Positions 6,367 to 9,594 of a stretch of 9,594 bases of DNA are shown here, one piece after another; the stretch's first letter is position 1, and each line of letters opens with the position of its first letter. The position numbers were made by a program, and so were the translations under genes. Below the pieces are notes generated by a model. It was not told the origin of the DNA and did no database searches. It saw only the letters and a list, made by a program, of their open reading frames with translations. The DNA is from Bacteroidota bacterium (lineage in GTDB: Bacteria; Bacteroidota; Bacteroidia; Chitinophagales; Chitinophagaceae): positions 1-9,594 of the forward strand of contig JAKPBL010000428.1 in NCBI GenBank assembly GCA_029778965.1, in the 5' to 3' direction.

Positions 6367-7851
6367 ATGAAAAAAGTATTAGCCGGCGTTCTGTTGTGGA
6401 CGTCCGTTTCTGTGCAGGCCCAGCAAGCGAATGTATTGCTGGAGCAGTCGTTCTGGAAATCCAAACCAGATGTGGCCGCCGTAAAAGAGGCGATCGAAAA
6501 AGGAAATGACCCGCTGGCTTTCACGCCATCGGCCTTCGATCCTACCGTATTGGCCATTAACAATGAAGCGCCCAATGCGACCATCAAATACATGCTGGGG
6601 CAGCCGGGCATTACAGTAAGCAGACTTACGCACGACGGGCGGGTCTATCTGCACTGGGCCGCGAACAGGGGCAATGCCGAGATCGTGGAGTACCTGCTGG
6701 CAAAAGGTGCTGATATAAACGCTGAAGATTCACGCGGCTCCACCCCGCTTGCTTTTTCAGCCGGCCAGCCCAATGCCGCCGTGTATGAAGCCTTCTTTAA
6801 GGCAGGTATTGATCCCAAAAAGAAATACCGCGACGGCGCCAACCTGTTGTTGCTGTCGATTGCAGGCGACAAAGACCTGGTGCTTACCAATTATTTTATT
6901 AGCAGAGGGATGTCGCTCAATGATAAAGACGATAAAGGCAATACCGCCTTCGACTATGCAGCGCGGTCGGGTAATATCGAATTCCTCAAAAACCTGCTGG
7001 CAAAAGGGGTGAAATACACCAACAGCGCCCTGCTCATGGCAGCCGCCGGCTACCGAGGCGGCGCTACAGGCATCGATACCTATCGTTACCTGGTGGAAGA
7101 GTTGAAAATAAATCCCTCGGCTGTCAATGCAGCGGGTGAGACCGTATTGCACCAGTTGGTTAGAAAACCAAAACAGGAAGAGATCATAGGGTACTTTATC
7201 GGCAAGGGCGTTGACGTGAACAAAGCTGATAAAGACGGTAATACGGCCTTTATGTTGGCTGCACGTGGTCGCGACCTGGCTTTGCTTGAATTGTTGCTGC
7301 CGAAGGTAAAAGACATCAATGCCGTGAATGCAAAAGGCGAATCGGCGCTTACCCAGGCCATAAGGTACGGATCGGCTGAAGCGGCTGCCTTCCTGGTCGG
7401 AAAAAAAGCCAATGTGAAGCTGCTTGATAAAGACGGGAATAACCTGGGCGTTTACCTGGTGCAATCATACCGGCCTGCACCCGCGGGGAGCGGCGCTGCG
7501 GCCGATGAGTTTACGGCGAAAATGAACCTGCTCAAAGAAAAGGGGCTTAACCTGGCGGCGCCCCAGAAAGACGGCAATACATTGTATCACCTGGCGGCTG
7601 CGCGCAATGAACTCGGCTTGCTGGAAAAACTGCAAGCGCTGCAGATCGATGTAAATGCAAAGAACAAAGAAGGGATCACCGCCATGCACAAGGCGGCCAT
7701 GGTCGCCAAAGACGACAGCATTCTGAAATACCTGTTGTCGGTTGGTGCAAAAAAAGACATCACTACCGGTTTTGATGAAACTGCGTATGATCTGGCCAAA
7801 GAGAATGAGTTTCTTGCCAGGAAAAATATTTCACTCGACTTCTTACAATGA
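6367..7851 (+). CDS. exported ankyrin-repeat protein
   Basis: The 494-residue product has a cleavable signal peptide (MKKVLAGVLLWTSVSVQA, likely cut before Gln19), so it acts in the periplasm. The rest is a solenoid of roughly twelve or thirteen ankyrin repeats of about 33 residues from residue 30 to the end. The clearest are 89-122 (LHWAANRGNAEIVEYLLAKGA), 189-217 (GNTAFDYAARSGNIEFLKNLL), 289-321, 322-354, 401-433 and 434-465. A longer unit at 355-400 contains an Ala/Gly/Pro-rich insert (about 369-380). Ankyrin arrays bind partner proteins and are not enzymes. The stop overlaps the start of the DUF2271 gene (ATGA at 7848-7851), so the two are translationally coupled, and a PepSY-flavodoxin gene follows. 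A scaffold or binding partner for an extracytoplasmic redox complex is therefore inferred. It is preceded by a strong Shine-Dalgarno sequence and a palindromic candidate operator. Confidence 0.92.
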   Translation: MKKVLAGVLLWTSVSVQAQQANVLLEQSFWKSKPDVAAVKEAIEKGNDPLAFTPSAFDPTVLAINNEAPNATIKYMLGQPGITVSRLTHDGRVYLHWAANRGNAEIVEYLLAKGADINAEDSRGSTPLAFSAGQPNAAVYEAFFKAGIDPKKKYRDGANLLLLSIAGDKDLVLTNYFISRGMSLNDKDDKGNTAFDYAARSGNIEFLKNLLAKGVKYTNSALLMAAAGYRGGATGIDTYRYLVEELKINPSAVNAAGETVLHQLVRKPKQEEIIGYFIGKGVDVNKADKDGNTAFMLAARGRDLALLELLLPKVKDINAVNAKGESALTQAIRYGSAEAAAFLVGKKANVKLLDKDGNNLGVYLVQSYRPAPAGSGAAADEFTAKMNLLKEKGLNLAAPQKDGNTLYHLAAARNELGLLEKLQALQIDVNAKNKEGITAMHKAAMVAKDDSILKYLLSVGAKKDITTGFDETAYDLAKENEFLARKNISLDFLQ

Positions 7852-8345
7852 TTATGAGTACAAGAACGATACGATCATTACTGGTACTGCTGGTAGTAAC
7901 GGCGCCCTTGCTGCTGCCCGCACAGAAAGCGGCTACCACCAAATACAAATGCTTGGTGCAGATGACCAATTATATGGGCGAGGGCGCTTATATAGTGGTA
8001 TCGCTGATCAACAGCAAGGGTGCATATGAAAAAACGCTGTATGTAATGGGCGACGACAAGCAATGGTATAAAACACTAAAGGAATGGCATAAGTTTTATG
8101 CGTCGCGGCCCGCGAATATCAGCGCGGTCACCGGCGCATCGGTAGCAGGAGGCGATCGCAGTGTAACGGTGCTCGAGATTGAGAGCAGCAAGATCAATAA
8201 CGGGTATTCGCTGCGCTTTGAAACAGCCGTGGAAGACAAAGAATATTACGTGAAAGACCTGGAAGTGCCGCTGACCACCCAAGGCCTGTCGGGCAAAACA
8301 GACGGAACGGGCTATATACGGTATGTGCGGTTCACGCAGAACTAA
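7848..8345 (+). CDS. DUF2271 domain exported protein
   Basis: The 165-residue product has a signal peptide (hydrophobic residues about 9-23, probable cut between Ala25 and Gln26) and one domain matching the DUF2271 pattern. YIVVSLINSKGAYEKTLYVMG (split around residue 58) is followed by KQWYKTLKEWHKFY (71-84), VTGAS (94-98), and a strand-rich C-terminus where other members show YTLRVE-like text (here YSLRFETAVEDKEYY). DUF2271 proteins are small periplasmic proteins of unproven function, often encoded beside PepSY-TM proteins and, as I recall, ApbE flavin transferases. SAVTGAS resembles the ApbE flavinylation motif DxxTGA(S/T), which would put FMN on Ser98, but the leading Asp is Ser92 here. 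The ATG at 7848 overlaps the ankyrin stop by four bases; a second ATG at 7854 gives an equally good signal peptide. The PepSY-flavodoxin gene starts nine bases after the stop. Confidence 0.82.
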   Translation: MIMSTRTIRSLLVLLVVTAPLLLPAQKAATTKYKCLVQMTNYMGEGAYIVVSLINSKGAYEKTLYVMGDDKQWYKTLKEWHKFYASRPANISAVTGASVAGGDRSVTVLEIESSKINNGYSLRFETAVEDKEYYVKDLEVPLTTQGLSGKTDGTGYIRYVRFTQN

Positions 8346-8354
8346 AGTCTTACG

Positions 8355-9594
8355 ATGACAATTTCGGTGTGGCGATACAGCCACCTGGCCCTGGCGCTGA
8401 CGGCGGCTCTTTTTTTATTCCTTGCTTCGGCAACCGGCGTGATACTGGCGATCGAGTCGGTCGGTAATAACCTGGCTGTTCCCCCATCAACTGCCCCCGA
8501 CCAGGTAACGCTGGCGATGGCCCTGCCGGCGCTCGGGAAAAAATATACGGAGATCAGTACGTTGTCGGTCGATGAGCAGGGCCGGGTGAGCATTCGTGCG
8601 CTGGACGGAAACGGCGACGATGTGCAGGCGCTGATCGATCCGGCTACCGGCGCTGTGTTGGGAACACTACCGAAACAGAACGACTTTTACAAATGGGTAA
8701 CGGCTTTTCACCGCTCGCTTTTTTTGCACGAAGCGGGACGTTTTTTTATCGGGCTGTCTGCCTTTCTGCTGATGTTGATTACGGTATCGGGGCTCGTACT
8801 GGTGGTGCAGCGGCAGGGCGGAATAGCGCGCTTCTTTAAAAAGATCGTTAAAGAGAACAGCGCCCAGTTCTACCATGTAACCCTGGGCCGGCTGCTGCTG
8901 GTACCGGTCTTTATCATCGCCCTGTCAGGCACCTGGTTATCGCTCGTGCGGTTCGGTATCATCCCGGAGCAGAAAATACAGCATGCTGTACCGGCGCAGC
9001 CGGAAGAAACCGTTCGGCAGCCGGTTGATTCTTTTGCAATTTTTCAGCAAATACGTTTTTCAGAACTGCGCAGCCTGGAATTTCCGTTTGCCGACGATCC
9101 CGAAGAATACTATCTCCTCAAATTGCGGGATCGCGAATTGGTAGTAAACCAGTTCAATGGCAGCATTCTCAGCGAAGAGAAATATCCCTTCAGTAATCTG
9201 TCTGCCGCCTGGAGCCTCGATCTGCATACCGGCAGAACCAGCAGTATCTGGGCGATCGTGCTGGGTATCGTCTCGCTGAACATACTCGTGTTTATGTACA
9301 CCGGCTTCGCCATCACACTGCGCCGGCGGCGGGGCCGTATCTCCAACAAGTTTACAGCCGCCGAAGCGAAGCTGGTCATATTGGTTGGCTCGGAGAACGG
9401 CGCTACGCTGCAAGTGGCGGTTCAGTTGCACCGGCAGTTGCTGGCGGCGGGGCAGGTAGCTTACCTGGCCGAAGCGAACCAGTATGGGCTGTTTCCCCAG
9501 GTGCAATGGCTGCTGGTGTGTACATCAACCTACGGGTTGGGAGAGCCGCCGGTCAATGCTACCCGCCTGCTGAAGCTGATAGAAAGTCGTCCGC
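8355..9594 (+). CDS. PepSY-TM / flavodoxin fusion, NADPH reductase-like flavoprotein (5' part, cut by window end)
   Basis: The reading frame stays open to the window edge (413 codons). Membrane segments are visible at about residues 10-32, 130-151, 178-197 and 299-322. Between the first and second, residues 48-105 look like a PepSY fold. His119 (FHRSL), His125 (LHEAGR), His174 (FYHVTLGRLL) and His291 (LHTGR) sit at membrane boundaries where PepSY-TM proteins have conserved His; heme ligation is inference. After a basic stretch RRRRGR (323-328) on the cytoplasmic side comes a flavodoxin domain: VILVGSENGATLQVA (341-355, the FMN-phosphate loop, canonical GSxTGT) and CTSTYGLGEPPVNA (389-402). 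Proteins of this design usually continue into FAD- and NADP-binding domains like CysJ, to roughly 700 residues or more. The likely job is passing NADPH electrons across the inner membrane to periplasmic acceptors, for instance for iron reduction. It is third in the ankyrin-DUF2271 operon. Confidence 0.88.
   Translation, partial: MTISVWRYSHLALALTAALFLFLASATGVILAIESVGNNLAVPPSTAPDQVTLAMALPALGKKYTEISTLSVDEQGRVSIRALDGNGDDVQALIDPATGAVLGTLPKQNDFYKWVTAFHRSLFLHEAGRFFIGLSAFLLMLITVSGLVLVVQRQGGIARFFKKIVKENSAQFYHVTLGRLLLVPVFIIALSGTWLSLVRFGIIPEQKIQHAVPAQPEETVRQPVDSFAIFQQIRFSELRSLEFPFADDPEEYYLLKLRDRELVVNQFNGSILSEEKYPFSNLSAAWSLDLHTGRTSSIWAIVLGIVSLNILVFMYTGFAITLRRRRGRISNKFTAAEAKLVILVGSENGATLQVAVQLHRQLLAAGQVAYLAEANQYGLFPQVQWLLVCTSTYGLGEPPVNATRLLKLIESRP

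Noticed and set aside
6757..7464. 235-codon reverse frame opposite the ankyrin gene
   Set aside because: Shadow of the ankyrin coding frame; regular repeats on the forward strand keep the antisense frame open.
9060..9506. 148-codon reverse frame near the right edge
   Set aside because: The forward strand is continuously open from 8355 to the end and encodes recognisable PepSY and flavodoxin segments; the reverse frame is antisense to it.

Overview
The window looks like chromosomal DNA of a Bacteroidota bacterium, most likely of the Chitinophagaceae type. The reasons are three candidate lipoproteins, mostly weak or absent Shine-Dalgarno sites, a TrmD with the GHYKGID form of the SAM-knot loop, an exported ankyrin protein beside a DUF2271 protein and a PepSY-flavodoxin fusion, and moderate GC. 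The taxonomic placement is inference; there is no rRNA or tRNA here to confirm it. I saw no mobile element, CRISPR array, integrase or RNA gene.

Region 1 (1-1809, + strand): a possible tail of an upstream gene (1-42) and a 247-base leader region come first. Then follow a DUF4142 lipoprotein (290-904) and a strongly biased Tyr/Arg/Asp/Gly-rich disordered protein (949-1749). The last two are probably co-transcribed and end at an 11-bp hairpin (1780-1809) that also serves trmD arriving from the other strand.

Region 2 (1810-2487, - strand): trmD, the tRNA m1G37 methyltransferase, stands alone. Its start is divergent from the next operon across a 91-base gap.

Region 3 (2579-6185, + strand): three tightly spaced genes encode a clan GH-A (GH5-like) glycosidase lipoprotein, galactokinase (galK) and an exported aldose 1-epimerase lipoprotein (galM-like), closed by a rho-independent terminator. 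The set fits release of sugar outside the cytoplasm, anomer interconversion of galactose, and phosphorylation in the cytoplasm. galT, galE and a transporter are not in the window.

Region 4 (6186-9594, + strand): a 181-base leader carries an 18-bp imperfect palindrome just upstream of a weak Bacteroidota-type -7 element. Three coupled genes follow: an exported ankyrin-repeat protein, an exported DUF2271 protein (ATGA overlap) and a PepSY-TM/flavodoxin fusion cut by the window end. I read this as an extracytoplasmic flavin/heme electron-transfer module. It is the most interesting part of the window, especially because the DUF2271 protein has a degenerate flavinylation-like motif. The module type has been seen in Bacteroidota, but what the ankyrin and DUF2271 partners do is, to my knowledge, unresolved.
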